Source: Lautropia sp. (lineage in GTDB: Bacteria; Pseudomonadota; Gammaproteobacteria; Burkholderiales; Burkholderiaceae_E). From it: 43,259 nucleotides of DNA. The stretch covers positions 1 to 43,259 of the forward strand of contig JAUNLD010000019.1 in NCBI GenBank assembly GCA_030532425.1, read 5' to 3'. The position numbers and the translations under genes were made by a program. Below are positions 17,628 to 27,246 of this stretch, piece after piece (positions within the stretch are counted from its first letter, which is position 1; every line of letters starts with the position of its first letter). The notes below the pieces were generated by a model. It was not told the DNA's origin. It ran no database searches and saw only the letters and a program-made list of their open reading frames with translations.

Positions 17628-19166
17628 ATGACCCACGCCCCGCCTCCTGCTCCGTCCGCCCCGCCGTCTGGCCCAGCCTGCGCGCCGGTGCCCGAGACCC
17701 CCGTGACGCTCGCGACCACGCCCGCAGCGGCTGCCCCAGCGGCATCGGCCCTGCACGCCTCGCTGCGTGCCGCCTTTGCCGGCCGGATGCTGACCGACCC
17801 GGCCGATACCGCGCCCTTTCTGAAGGATTACCGTCGCCGCTGGGGCGACGAGGCCCTGGCCGTGGTGCAGCCCGACAGCACCGCCGATGTGGCGGCCGTG
17901 GTGCGCTGGTGCCGCACGCACGGGCATGCCGTGGTGCCCCAGGGGGGCAACACCGGCCTGACGGGGGCCGGTGTTCCGGGGCAGCCCCCCCGTCCTACCG
18001 TGCTGCTGTCGCTGACCCGGATGCAGCATGTGCGGCAGGTCGACCCGATCAACAACACGATGGTGGTGGATGCCGGCTGCACGCTGCTGGCGGCCCAGCA
18101 GGCGGCCGAGGCGCACGGACGCCTGTTTCCGCTGTCGCTGGCCTCGGAAGGCGCATGCACGGTGGGGGGCAATCTGGCTACCAATGCCGGCGGGGTGCAG
18201 GTGCTGCGCTATGGCAACATGCGCGAGCTGTGCCTGGGGCTGGAGGTGGTCACCGCCGATGGCGAGATCTGGGACGGGCTGACGGCGCTCCGCAAGAACA
18301 ACACCGGCTACGATCTGCGTGACCTGTTCATCGGTTCGGAAGGCACCCTGGGCGTGATTACCGGGGCCGTGCTGAAGCTGTTTCCGCGCCCGGCAGGGCG
18401 GGCGGTGGCCATGGCCGGCCTGGATTCGCCCACGCAGGCGCTGGCACTGCTGGCCCATGCCCAGAGCCGGCTGGCGGGCGAGCTGACGGCCTTCGAGCTG
18501 ATCTCGTCGGCCGCGATGGCGCTGGTGCTGAAGCACATCCCCGGCAACCGGCCGCCACTGGCCAGGGCCTGCGACTGGTATGTGCTGCTGGAAACCAGCA
18601 GCCTGCACAGTGACATGGCCGCCCGTGCCGGCCTGGAAGCGATGCTGGCCGAGGCGCTGGAACAATCCCTGCTGAACGATGTGACGGTGGCCACCTCGAT
18701 CACCCAGGCCCGGCAGTTGTGGGCGCTGCGCGAGAACATCTCGGCCGCACAGACGGCCGAGGGACGCAACATCAAGCACGACATCTCGGTGCCGGTCTCG
18801 GGCATCGACGATTTCATCCGCCAGGCCGACGAGGCGATCCACGCGGCCCATCCGCAGGCCCGGCTGATCGTGTTCGGCCACCTGGGCGACGGCAACCTGC
18901 ATTTCAACGTGGCACCGGGCGCACACCATGCCAGCGCCTATGATGAAGATTTTGTCCGGATGGAGGCCCGCATCAACCGCATCACCCATGATGTGGTGGC
19001 GGCGCACCGGGGGGCGATCTCGGCCGAACACGGCATTGGCGTGCTGCGCCGCGACGAGCTGCCGCGCTACAAGCAACCGGTGGAAATGCGCCTGATGCGT
19101 GCGATCAAGGCCGCACTGGACCCGGACAACCGGATGAACCCTGGCAAGCTGCTGGCGGCTGACTGA
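17628..19166 (+). CDS. FAD-linked 2-hydroxyacid oxidoreductase (GlcD / D-2-hydroxyglutarate dehydrogenase type)
   Basis: A 512-residue flavoprotein. After a Pro/Ala-rich N-terminus, the PCMH-type FAD-binding domain shows VPQGGNTGLTGAG (103-115), LASEGACTVGGNLATNAGG and GSEGTLGVIT. The FAD-oxidase C-terminal domain has the substrate/metal motif GHLGDGNLHFN, EHGIGVLRRDEL and the terminal LDPDNRMNPGK. The family oxidises D-2-hydroxyacids (D-lactate, glycolate, D-2-hydroxyglutarate) and passes electrons to quinone or ETF. The single-chain form with no GlcE/GlcF neighbours favours a D-2-hydroxyglutarate or D-lactate dehydrogenase. The true start may be later than 17628, because the first 40 residues look unconserved. 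Confidence 0.9.
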   Translation: MTHAPPPAPSAPPSGPACAPVPETPVTLATTPAAAAPAASALHASLRAAFAGRMLTDPADTAPFLKDYRRRWGDEALAVVQPDSTADVAAVVRWCRTHGHAVVPQGGNTGLTGAGVPGQPPRPTVLLSLTRMQHVRQVDPINNTMVVDAGCTLLAAQQAAEAHGRLFPLSLASEGACTVGGNLATNAGGVQVLRYGNMRELCLGLEVVTADGEIWDGLTALRKNNTGYDLRDLFIGSEGTLGVITGAVLKLFPRPAGRAVAMAGLDSPTQALALLAHAQSRLAGELTAFELISSAAMALVLKHIPGNRPPLARACDWYVLLETSSLHSDMAARAGLEAMLAEALEQSLLNDVTVATSITQARQLWALRENISAAQTAEGRNIKHDISVPVSGIDDFIRQADEAIHAAHPQARLIVFGHLGDGNLHFNVAPGAHHASAYDEDFVRMEARINRITHDVVAAHRGAISAEHGIGVLRRDELPRYKQPVEMRLMRAIKAALDPDNRMNPGKLLAAD

Positions 19167-19255
19167 GCGGCCCGACCATGGCATCATCGGGACAGCGGCT
19201 GCTGGCACCCGTCCCGCCAGCACCCGGATGTCCAACCCGCCTGCCCCCGTGACCC

Positions 19256-20080
19256 ATGCCACTGTCGGCCCCAGCCCCTTCTGCCCCAGCCGCCCGCCCG
19301 GATGACCCCACGTTGCACGGCGGGCCCACGTCCCCACCCGGGGTGGCGATCATCACCGGTGCCGGCAGCGGCATTGGCCGCGCGGTGGCACTGGCCTTCC
19401 TGCAGGCGGGCTACCGGGTGGCGCTGGCCGGGCGGCGAGAGGCGCCCCTGCACGACACGGCCCAGGCCTCGGCCCACCCGCAACACGCGCTGGTGGTGCC
19501 CACCGACGTGACCGACCCGGAGGCGGTGAATGCGCTCTTCGATGCCACGGTGGCCCACTTTGGCCGGGTGGACGTGCTGTTCAACAATGCCGGCATCGGC
19601 GCACCGGCCGTGCCGCTGGAAAACCTCACGCCCGCGCAGTGGCAGGCGGTGGTCGACACCAACCTGAACGGCCCCTTCTATTGCATCCAGGCGGCCTTTC
19701 GGGTGATGAAGGCGCAACAGCCCAAAGGCGGGCGCATCATCAACAATGGCTCGATCTCGGCGCAATCGCCCCGGCCGATGACGATGCCCTACACCGCCAC
19801 CAAGCACGCGATGACCGGGCTGACCAAGGCCGCCTCGCTCGACGGCCGTGCCCACGACATCGCCTGCGGCCAGATCGACATCGGCAATGCCGCCACCGAG
19901 ATGGCGGCGCCGATGATGGCAGGCATCCTGCAGGCCAACGGCCAGGTGATGGCCGAGCCGGTGATCGACGTGTCGCTGGTGGCAGAAGCCGTGCTGAACA
20001 TGGCGCGACTGCCGCTGTCGGCCAACGTCCAGTTCATGACCCTGATGGCGACCAAGATGCCCCTGATCGGCCGCGGCTGA
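19256..20080 (+). CDS. Short-chain dehydrogenase/reductase
   Basis: A 274-residue classical SDR. The cofactor motif TGAGSGIG is at 34-41, NNAG at 110-113, the catalytic Ser is probably S166, and YTATK gives Y179 and K183. The full catalytic set is present, so it should be an active NAD(P)H-dependent oxidoreductase. Arg residues after the second strand (GRRE) suggest NADPH preference. A 28-residue Pro/Ala-rich extension precedes the first strand. It follows the FAD oxidase by 89 bases and may be co-transcribed. The substrate cannot be read from sequence. Confidence 0.9.
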   Translation: MPLSAPAPSAPAARPDDPTLHGGPTSPPGVAIITGAGSGIGRAVALAFLQAGYRVALAGRREAPLHDTAQASAHPQHALVVPTDVTDPEAVNALFDATVAHFGRVDVLFNNAGIGAPAVPLENLTPAQWQAVVDTNLNGPFYCIQAAFRVMKAQQPKGGRIINNGSISAQSPRPMTMPYTATKHAMTGLTKAASLDGRAHDIACGQIDIGNAATEMAAPMMAGILQANGQVMAEPVIDVSLVAEAVLNMARLPLSANVQFMTLMATKMPLIGRG

Positions 20081-20142
20081 AGCCGCGGCCGGTGTCCGCC
20101 CAGCGCCGGCAGAGGCACACCGCAGGCCCCCGCCCGCCACAC

Positions 20143-20173
20143 GCCCCCGGGCCGGATCCCCCGGCCCGGGGGC
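20143..20173 (+). terminator. Very strong GC hairpin after the SDR gene
   Basis: Perfect 13-base arms GCCCCCGGGCCGG (20143-20155) and CCGGCCCGGGGGC (20161-20173) flank the loop ATCCC. It lies 62 bases past the SDR stop. No T-run follows, so it may act as an mRNA end-protecting or attenuating structure rather than a classical terminator. Confidence 0.55.
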
Positions 20174-20192
20174 TCTCTGCCAGCGGGGCCAG

Positions 20193-20224
20193 GCAAAGCC
20201 CTTTTGGGCCTTTCGGGCTTTTGC
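20193..20224 (+). terminator. Second hairpin after the SDR gene
   Basis: GCAAAGCCC (20193-20201) pairs with GGGCTTTTGC (20215-20224) with one bulged base. The T-rich right arm and position just after the first hairpin fit a tandem terminator. From 20225 to 20546 (about 320 bases) I see no gene; there are only small inverted repeats such as CACCAC-AAG-GTGGTG near 20402 and no convincing promoter for the tolC-like gene. Confidence 0.4.
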
Positions 20225-20546
20225 AAACTCCACACAGTGTTGCGTAGCAACCATCGACGGCCCGTTGAACCCGCCAAAACCACCAGGCAGGCAGCGGGTG
20301 GCTTTACGACCGGCAGCCAGGCAGACAATCCCTACAGACGGACGACGGAACGGCCCCGGACGGTCATGCACGGAGGGGCGGCACGAAGGGATCTGCGGGC
20401 CGGCACCACAAGGTGGTGTCGGCACGGCCGTGTCGGCTGCCGGCATCGTCATGGGCCCGCATGCCAGCACGCTCGTGCCGGCTGAGGCAAGATTGCGGGT
20501 TTACCCCTGATGCCGTTGTCCCTGCCTGCCCCCCTGATTCAACCCG

Positions 20547-21953
20547 ATGCCAACCCGACCTGCTCCCGAGATGCCTGACACTCCTGCCCCAACGCCAGCC
20601 TCCCGCCCGGCCCCCCGCTGGCTGACCCACACTGCGGTGGGTCTGGCCTGCCTGGCCCTGCATGCCGGCACCCAGGCCGAAAGCCTGCCGGAAGCCATCA
20701 GCGTGGCACTCACCCTGCATCCGCAGGTGCTGGGTGCCCGCCGCAATGCCGAAGCCATCCGCCACGAGGTGACCGGCGCCGCCAGTCAGATGAACATGCG
20801 CTTCGGCATCATCGCCGAACCCGGATACGGTTACCAGCGTGGCCAGGGCCGCAACCGCAACAGTGGCGACCTGGGCGTGCAGGCGCTCAAGCCGATCTAT
20901 GACGGCGGCCGCACCGACAACGAAACCGATCGCCAGCGCGCCCGTCTGGACAGCGCCAACTTTGGCACCGAAGCATCACGGGACGACATTGCGATGCGGG
21001 TGGCCGATGCCTACATCGAGGTGGTGAAGCAGCTGGAGCTGCTGCGTCTGGCCCACGATTATGTGAACGGCATCCAGGCGCTCCAGAAGCGCGTGCAGCA
21101 GATCGTCAAGTTCGACAAGGGCCGTGGCTACGACCTGCTGCAGACCAACTCACGCCTGTCGCAGGCGCAGATCACCCTGGCCGACCGCGAGGGCCAGCTG
21201 GCCGAAGCCCGCGAGGCACTGAACCAGCTGGTGGGGCAGCCCGTGCGCAGTGTGAATGCGCCCACACCCCCCGGGGCCCCCATCCGCACGCTGAAGGAAG
21301 CGATGGAATTGCTGAACGACCATCCGGCCATCCGTGCACGGCAGGCCGAAGTGAACGCAGCCCGCAAGGCGGCCGCCGTGGCCAATGCCTGGACCAAACC
21401 CACCATCAACGTGCGTGCCCGCGTGACCAGCCCGCATGACATCAATGGCCAGCGGCAATGGTTTGGGGGTTATGACGTGGGGCTGGTGACGGACTGGAGT
21501 CCGTTTGACGGTGGCGTGGGTGCCGCGGCCGCCGCGGCTGCCAATGCACAGGTGCTGACGGCCGAGGAAGCCGTGGCCAGCACCCGCCAGCAGTTGCAGA
21601 CCGATGTGGCCAGACACTGGACGCAGATCAAGGCACGCGAGGGCCGTGTGGATACGCGCACCGGGCTGGTGGAGGACACGCGCCGGGTGCGCGCTGCCTA
21701 CTGGGAACAGTTCCAGATCGGCAAACGCAGCATCATCGATCTGCTGAATGCCGAAAACGAGATTTACGCCGCCCGCCTGGGCGCAGCCACCGAGAAACAG
21801 GAGCTGAACCAGGCACGCTACCGGCTGCTGGGCAGCACCGGCCAGCTGCTGCCACGGCTGGGCATTGCCCCACTGCCGCCGATCACCGACAAAGAACCCG
21901 ACAACCGGCCCACAACCAGCAACGGCATCCCGCCGCTGCCGGAATTGCGCTGA
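20547..21953 (+). CDS. TolC-family outer membrane protein of a type I secretion system
   Basis: A 468-residue protein. A signal peptide is visible (PRWLTHTAVGLACLALHAGTQA, cleavage before ESLPEA). The mature part has the two OEP repeats: SLPEAISVAL with helices to about residue 240, then LKEAMELLNDHPAI onward, and the family DWSPFDGG and KRSIIDLLNAENEIY motifs. It forms a trimeric outer membrane channel-tunnel. It resembles LapE/AggA-type proteins that serve adhesin exporters. An ATG at 20571 gives a more usual signal peptide length than 20547. The ABC transporter gene starts 27 bases downstream. Confidence 0.9.
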   Translation: MPTRPAPEMPDTPAPTPASRPAPRWLTHTAVGLACLALHAGTQAESLPEAISVALTLHPQVLGARRNAEAIRHEVTGAASQMNMRFGIIAEPGYGYQRGQGRNRNSGDLGVQALKPIYDGGRTDNETDRQRARLDSANFGTEASRDDIAMRVADAYIEVVKQLELLRLAHDYVNGIQALQKRVQQIVKFDKGRGYDLLQTNSRLSQAQITLADREGQLAEAREALNQLVGQPVRSVNAPTPPGAPIRTLKEAMELLNDHPAIRARQAEVNAARKAAAVANAWTKPTINVRARVTSPHDINGQRQWFGGYDVGLVTDWSPFDGGVGAAAAAAANAQVLTAEEAVASTRQQLQTDVARHWTQIKAREGRVDTRTGLVEDTRRVRAAYWEQFQIGKRSIIDLLNAENEIYAARLGAATEKQELNQARYRLLGSTGQLLPRLGIAPLPPITDKEPDNRPTTSNGIPPLPELR

Positions 21954-21980
21954 TCCTGCCCGCCCCCTGACCTGAACGCG

Positions 21981-24218
21981 ATGGACAACCAAGACGCCAC
22001 ACCCCAACCCCAGGCCGGCCAGGCGCCGGCAGCCCCGTCTGCGGTCGAACAGGCCCGTGCGCACCCACCCGGCACGGCACAGCCCGGCCCCACCCTGAAG
22101 CAGCCGCTGCCCGACCCGCTGCTGACGGCGCTGTCGCAGATGCTGGCGCGCTTCGACATCCACAAGAGCGAGGAAGCGCTGGCCACCGGCATCCCGCACG
22201 AGCGCCCGCTGCAACCGGCAGGCATGATGCGCATTGCCGAGGCGCATGGCTGCAAGGTGCGCATCCAGCACCGCGACCTGTCGCAGATCAATCCGTTGCA
22301 GCTGCCCGTGGTGCTGCTGCTGAAGGACATGCGCGCCTGCCTGCTGCTGGAGCGGCGCGGTGACACGGCGGTGATCCTGCCCTGCGAACCCGATGCCCTG
22401 GAGATGGAGATAGCGCAGGCGGAACTGGCGGCACAGTACATCGGCACCTGCCTGCTGATCCGCCCGGCCATCGCCGACGACAAGCGCAGCCCGATCGAGA
22501 TCCGCAAGTCGGACGGACACTGGTTCTGGAGCACGCTGTGGCGCTATCGCGGCTATTACATGCAGGCGGGGCTGGCAGCACTGCTCATCAACGTGCTGGC
22601 ACTGAGCGGCACCTTCTTCACCATGAACGTCTACGACCGGGTGATTTCCAACCAGGCGTATGTGACCTTGTGGGCGCTGGCCAGCGGCGTGATGGTGGCG
22701 ATGATCTTCGAGTATCTGGCCCGCAACCTGCGCAGCTGGCTGCTGGACAATGCCGGCAAGAAGGCCGACCTGCTGCTGGGATCGATGCTGTTCCGGCAGG
22801 CGATGATGTCACGGCTGGAAAACCGCCCGCAATCGGCCGGCGCCTTTGCCAACACGATCCGCGAATTCGAGTCGGTGCGCGACTTTGCCACCTCGGCCAC
22901 ACTGGCCACCATCACCGACCTGCCCTTCGTGCTGCTGTTCGTGTGGGTGATCCACCTGATCGCCGGCCCACTGTTTCTGGTGCCGCTGGCCTGCATCCCG
23001 ATTCTGGTGATCGTGGGCGCACTGGCGCAGATTCCGCTGTCGCGCTATGTGAAGGAACATCTGCGCGAAGGCTCGATCAAGCAGGGGATTCTGGTCGAGA
23101 CGCTGGAAAATGCCGAGGCGATCAAGGCGCTGCGCATGGAAAGCCAGGTGCAGACCCGCTACGAGCGTGCCGCCGCCCTGACGGCCCGCACCTCGATGAA
23201 GAGCCGCTCGATCACCGCCATGGTCACCAACTTCACCGCCCTGCTGCAATCGCTGTGTACCGTGGCGATGGTCTGTTGGGGCGTCTACCTGATCGGCGAT
23301 GGCACGCTGACGATGGGTGCGCTGATCGGTGCCGTGATCCTGGCGGGCCGCACGATTGCGCCCGCCGCCAGCATCACCAGTCTGGCCGTGCGCTATCAGC
23401 AGGCGCGCACCGCGCTGCAATCGCTCAACCGCGTGATGAACACCCCCACCGACCGTGACGCCGAGCGCAACTATCTGCGCAAGTCGACGGCCCTGGGTGC
23501 ACTGACGGCCGAGCACGTCAGCTTCCGCTACGGACCACAGGCCCCCGAATCGGTTCGCGACCTGAGCATCAACCTGAACCCCGGTGAACGGGTGGCGGTG
23601 CTGGGCCGCATCGGCAGCGGCAAGTCGACGATGCTGAAGGTGCTGGCCGGGCTGTATTTTCCCAAACAGGGTTCGGTGAAGCTCGATGGCATCGAGCTGC
23701 AACAGATCGAACCGGCCGACGTACGCCGCCACGTGCTGTACGTGGGCCAGGAAGCGCGCCTGCTGTTCGGCACGCTGCGTGAAAACCTGAAGGCCGGCAA
23801 TCCGCATATCGACGACGAATCGATGATGCGCGTGGCCGATGCCTTTGGCGTGCACCAGATGGCCAGCGCCCACCCCAACGGCTACGACATGCCGATTGGT
23901 GAAGGCGGTGCCGGCCTGTCGGGCGGACAGCGCCAGGCGGTGGCCCTGGCTCGCGCCGTGATCGCCAACCCGGCGGTGATGCTGCTGGATGAACCGACCA
24001 GCGCAATGGACAGTGCCACCGAAACGATGGTGATGCAGGCCCTGAGCCGCCTGTGCAGCCGTCAGACGATGGTGTTCGTGACCCACAAGCTGCAACTGCT
24101 GGATTTCGTCAATCGCATCGTCATCATGGATGGTGGCGTGCGTGTGGCCGATGGCCCGAAAGAAGCCGTGTTGCAGGCGTTGAAAGAAGGCAAGATCCAG
24201 GGAGTGCGTCGTGTCTGA
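21981..24218 (+). CDS. Type I secretion ABC transporter (LapB-like, degenerate C39 domain)
   Basis: A 745-residue exporter. A disordered Pro/Ala-rich N-terminus (1-45) is followed by a C39-like domain (about 46-170) lacking the catalytic Cys, then six membrane helices (about 190-470), and an ATPase domain with Walker A GRIGSGKST (542-550), signature LSGGQ (646-650), Walker B VMLLDE (666-671) and H702. A non-peptidase C39-like domain is typical of transporters for RTX proteins and large adhesins, whose C-terminal signal is not cleaved. Its stop overlaps the start of the membrane-fusion gene by 8 bases. The subgroup (LapB/RtxB) is inferred from architecture. Confidence 0.93.
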   Translation: MDNQDATPQPQAGQAPAAPSAVEQARAHPPGTAQPGPTLKQPLPDPLLTALSQMLARFDIHKSEEALATGIPHERPLQPAGMMRIAEAHGCKVRIQHRDLSQINPLQLPVVLLLKDMRACLLLERRGDTAVILPCEPDALEMEIAQAELAAQYIGTCLLIRPAIADDKRSPIEIRKSDGHWFWSTLWRYRGYYMQAGLAALLINVLALSGTFFTMNVYDRVISNQAYVTLWALASGVMVAMIFEYLARNLRSWLLDNAGKKADLLLGSMLFRQAMMSRLENRPQSAGAFANTIREFESVRDFATSATLATITDLPFVLLFVWVIHLIAGPLFLVPLACIPILVIVGALAQIPLSRYVKEHLREGSIKQGILVETLENAEAIKALRMESQVQTRYERAAALTARTSMKSRSITAMVTNFTALLQSLCTVAMVCWGVYLIGDGTLTMGALIGAVILAGRTIAPAASITSLAVRYQQARTALQSLNRVMNTPTDRDAERNYLRKSTALGALTAEHVSFRYGPQAPESVRDLSINLNPGERVAVLGRIGSGKSTMLKVLAGLYFPKQGSVKLDGIELQQIEPADVRRHVLYVGQEARLLFGTLRENLKAGNPHIDDESMMRVADAFGVHQMASAHPNGYDMPIGEGGAGLSGGQRQAVALARAVIANPAVMLLDEPTSAMDSATETMVMQALSRLCSRQTMVFVTHKLQLLDFVNRIVIMDGGVRVADGPKEAVLQALKEGKIQGVRRV

Positions 24219-25632
24219 CAAGAACCAGCAAAATCAGGGCACAGCCAGCCAGCCGGCCGCGGCAGCGGCGCACCCGCCGTCTGCCCTGGGGCAGGCGGGC
24301 GGTGTCCAGCGTCCGCCGGCGGGCAACGACCGGGGCAACGGCGGCATCGTGCCAGGCGCACGGGGCGTGCCGCCCCAGGCCCAGGCACGTGCCGTCCAGC
24401 CGCGCGACACCTTTGCCCACCCGGTGTATGCCGGCAGCGGCAGCGATTTCGATTTCATGCGCGACATGCAGCAGGCCATGGTGAACGACCGCCAGAAAAG
24501 CAGCTTCCTGCTGCTGGCGCTGATCGTCAGCCTGCTGGTGGCGGCCGGGGTCTGGGCCTATTACAGCCGGCTGGAGGAAATCACCCGCGGCGATGCGCGC
24601 ATCATCGCGTCCAGCCGCGAGCAGGTCATCCAGTCGCTGGAAGGCGGGATTCTGGCCGAGATGCTGGTGCGCGAAGGCGCCACCGTGACGCAGGGCCAGC
24701 CACTGCTGCGCATCGACGAGACCAAGGCCCGTTCGTCGTACAAGGAAGGCTACAGCAAGCTGATCGGCCTGAAGGCCTCGGCCGCCCGCCTGCGCGCCGA
24801 ATCGCGCGGCACGCCGCTGCGCTTTCCCGAAGACGTGATGGCCGATGCCGAGGTGGTGGACAACGAGACCGACACCTACAACGCCCGGCGCGAATCCCTG
24901 CAGCAGGCCATTGCCACGTCGAAATCGAGCCAGGCGCTGGTGGCCCGCGAGATCGCCATCACCAAGCCGATGGTGGCCAAGGGGCTGGTGGCCGAGACCG
25001 AGCTGCTGAAGCTGCAACGCCAGTACAACGACCTGCAGATGGCCATGCAGGAGCGCATCAACAAGCACCGTGTGGACGCCGCCAACGATCTGTCCAAGGT
25101 GGAGTCCGAGCTGGCCCAGGTGCAGGAAGCACTGACGGCCCGACAGGACCAGGTGACGCGCACGGTACTGACAGCGCCGGTGCATGGCATCGTCAAGAAC
25201 ATCCGGGTCAACACCCGCGGCGGGGTGATCCAGCCGGGCCAGGACATCATGGAGATCATCCCGCTGGAAGACCAGCTGCTGGTCGAAGCCAAGATCCGCC
25301 CGCACGAAGTGGCTTTTCTGCGGCCCGGCCTGCCGGCCACGGTGAAGATCTCGGCCTACGACTATGCCATCTACGGCGGCCTGAAGGGCGAAGTGGAACT
25401 CATCAGCCCCGACACCCTGCGCGACGACGAGCAGCGTGCCGCCCCCGGCAGCAACCGCTACTACCGGGTGCTGGTGCGCACGCAGAATTCGTCGCTGTCG
25501 GCCGGGGGCAAGGAGCTGCCAATCATCCCCGGCATGACGGCCTCGGTCGAGATCCGTACCGGCGAAAAGACGGTGATGGATTACATCCTGAAGCCGATCC
25601 TGAAAATGCGTGAGGCGATGCGCGAGCGCTGA
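24211..25632 (+). CDS. HlyD-family membrane fusion protein
   Basis: A 473-residue periplasmic adaptor. A membrane helix lies at about 98-116, preceded by an unusually long Pro/Gln/Ala-rich cytoplasmic tail of about 95 residues. After the helix come the lipoyl half-motif (VIQSLEGGILAEMLVREG), a long coiled-coil hairpin (about 170-300), the second lipoyl half (VLTAPVHGIVKNIRVNTRGG) and the beta-barrel domain ending in IRTGEKTVMDYILKPI. It links the ABC transporter to the TolC-like channel. No terminal substrate gene follows. Confidence 0.92.
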   Translation: MSDKNQQNQGTASQPAAAAAHPPSALGQAGGVQRPPAGNDRGNGGIVPGARGVPPQAQARAVQPRDTFAHPVYAGSGSDFDFMRDMQQAMVNDRQKSSFLLLALIVSLLVAAGVWAYYSRLEEITRGDARIIASSREQVIQSLEGGILAEMLVREGATVTQGQPLLRIDETKARSSYKEGYSKLIGLKASAARLRAESRGTPLRFPEDVMADAEVVDNETDTYNARRESLQQAIATSKSSQALVAREIAITKPMVAKGLVAETELLKLQRQYNDLQMAMQERINKHRVDAANDLSKVESELAQVQEALTARQDQVTRTVLTAPVHGIVKNIRVNTRGGVIQPGQDIMEIIPLEDQLLVEAKIRPHEVAFLRPGLPATVKISAYDYAIYGGLKGEVELISPDTLRDDEQRAAPGSNRYYRVLVRTQNSSLSAGGKELPIIPGMTASVEIRTGEKTVMDYILKPILKMREAMRER

Positions 25633-25701
25633 TGACGCCACCGGGGCCTGAACGGGCGCTGAACAGCTCCGCGTGCCTCCCTGCCCCAACCCTTACCCCG
25701 C

Positions 25702-25733
25702 CCCCGGCCGGCTCCCGCCCGCCGGGGTTTTTT
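25702..25733 (+). terminator. Rho-independent terminator after the type I secretion operon
   Basis: CCCCGGC (25702-25708) pairs with GCCGGGG (25721-25727), followed directly by six T (25728-25733). It lies about 70 bases after the HlyD-family stop and closes the operon before ccmI. Confidence 0.85.
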
Positions 25734-25875
25734 GTGCCTGCGGGTGCTGGGGCCCCGGGGGGCCAGCGATGCGGCCCGCCTCCCGGGCATCTCCCCGGGC
25801 ATGCGGGATAATCGCCCTTTCCTTTGATCTGGGTCTTGTCCGGCCGCGGCAATTGCGCGGACAATCGCGAGCACC

Positions 25876-27237
25876 ATGCCCGATATCTCCTCCTTATTCC
25901 TTCTGGGGCTGCTGGTGGCCGCCCTGCTGACTGCATTGATCGTCGTCTGGCCGCTGCTGCGCCGTCCGCAGCCGGGGGCCGACACCACCCCTGCGCCTTC
26001 GGCGGGGGACGAGGCTGCCCGTCTCAACCAGGAAATCATCCGCGAGCGCCGGGCACGGCTCGACGAGGAACTGGCCGAGCTGCCCGCCGACTCACCCGAG
26101 CGGACGGCGCTGATGCAGGCCTTTGCCAGTCAGGCACTGGCCGACCTGAAGGCGGACGCGGCCCCGGTTGCCGCCGCTGCCCCCCGGTCACGTCAGCGCC
26201 TGCTGCTGGCGGCGGTGCTGGCCATGCTGGTGGTGGCGCTACCGCTCGCCTTTTACCGCAGCACCGGCATGCCCGAGGCCGCCGACCCGGCCTTTGCCCA
26301 GCGTGCCCAGCGCCCCGACATGCACACGCTGCTGGCCGAACTGGAGCAGCGCCTGGCCCAGCAGCCCGAGCTGGTGGAAGGCTGGCTGATGCTGGGCCGC
26401 TCGCGCATGAGCCTGGGCGAGCGGGACAAGGCCATCGCCGCGCTGGAAAAAGCCCTGCAACTGGACAGCCCCGATCCGGCCCTGGCGGCGCAGATCCGCA
26501 CCGACCTGGCCGATGCACTGGGCCAGCAGGCCGGCTCCAACCTGCGCGGGCGCCCATGGGAACTGCTGCAACAGGCCCTGCGGCTGAAAGCCGACAACCC
26601 GAAAGCCATGGCGCTGGCGGGCGCCTACCAGCTCAGCCAGAACCAGCCACAGGCAGCGCTGCAATACTGGGAGCCCCTGCTGGCACAGCTGCAACCGGGC
26701 ACGGCCCAGCATCAGCAGGTGGCGGGCTACATTGCCAATGTCCGCGCACTGGCGGGCCTGCCCGAAGGCACGACGGCCGATACGCCGCCAACGGCCCCCG
26801 GAGCGGGTGCGGCCTCTGCCCCCCCATCAGCCAGCCGTGCAGCCAAGGCTGCCGGCACAGCGGATGCGGCCGGCACGGCGGTCCAGGGCCCGGTCCTGTC
26901 CGGCCAGCTGGCGATCAGTCCGGCACTGGCGTCGGCCACCCGGCCCGACGACACGGTGTTTCTGGCCGTGCGCGCCGTGGATGAGCACGGTGAACCTGCC
27001 GGGCCGCCGCTGGCGGTACGCCGGCTGACGGTGGCGCAGCTGCCCCACCGTTTCACGCTGAGTGACGCCGATGCGATGCTGCCGGCGGCACGCCTGTCGC
27101 AACACCCGCGCGTGCAGGTGATTGCCCGCATCGGCCGTGATGCCAGCCCGCAACCCGGTGATCTGGAAGGCCGCAGCCCGGTGGTCGCGGCCGATGCCGA
27201 CGACGTGCAGCTGCTGATCGACCGGCGCCTTCCCTGA
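25876..27237 (+). CDS. ccmI: Cytochrome c maturation protein CcmI
   Basis: A 453-residue inner membrane protein with two helices (about 6-27 and 109-127) flanking a cytoplasmic segment containing RERRARLDEELAELP, then a periplasmic TPR region (about 150-300: LVEGWLMLGRSRMSLGERDKAIAALEKAL and following). A C-terminal beta-type domain (about 330-453) has VFLAVRAVDEHGEPAGPPLAVRRL. CcmI chaperones apocytochrome c and delivers it to CcmF/CcmH. In many genomes ccmI is last; here it leads the operon, 9 bases before ccmA. The linker between the TPR and the C-terminal domain is Ala/Pro-rich. Confidence 0.92.
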   Translation: MPDISSLFLLGLLVAALLTALIVVWPLLRRPQPGADTTPAPSAGDEAARLNQEIIRERRARLDEELAELPADSPERTALMQAFASQALADLKADAAPVAAAAPRSRQRLLLAAVLAMLVVALPLAFYRSTGMPEAADPAFAQRAQRPDMHTLLAELEQRLAQQPELVEGWLMLGRSRMSLGERDKAIAALEKALQLDSPDPALAAQIRTDLADALGQQAGSNLRGRPWELLQQALRLKADNPKAMALAGAYQLSQNQPQAALQYWEPLLAQLQPGTAQHQQVAGYIANVRALAGLPEGTTADTPPTAPGAGAASAPPSASRAAKAAGTADAAGTAVQGPVLSGQLAISPALASATRPDDTVFLAVRAVDEHGEPAGPPLAVRRLTVAQLPHRFTLSDADAMLPAARLSQHPRVQVIARIGRDASPQPGDLEGRSPVVAADADDVQLLIDRRLP

Positions 27238-27246
27238 GCCCACGCC

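Noticed and set aside
17577-19337. 586-codon minus-strand open frame opposite the FAD oxidase
   Set aside because: His/Gln/Arg-rich shadow translation; the plus frame has all family motifs.
21981-22500. Possible active C39 peptidase domain in the type I ABC transporter
   Set aside because: The catalytic Cys is missing from the expected position, so it is a C39-like non-peptidase domain.
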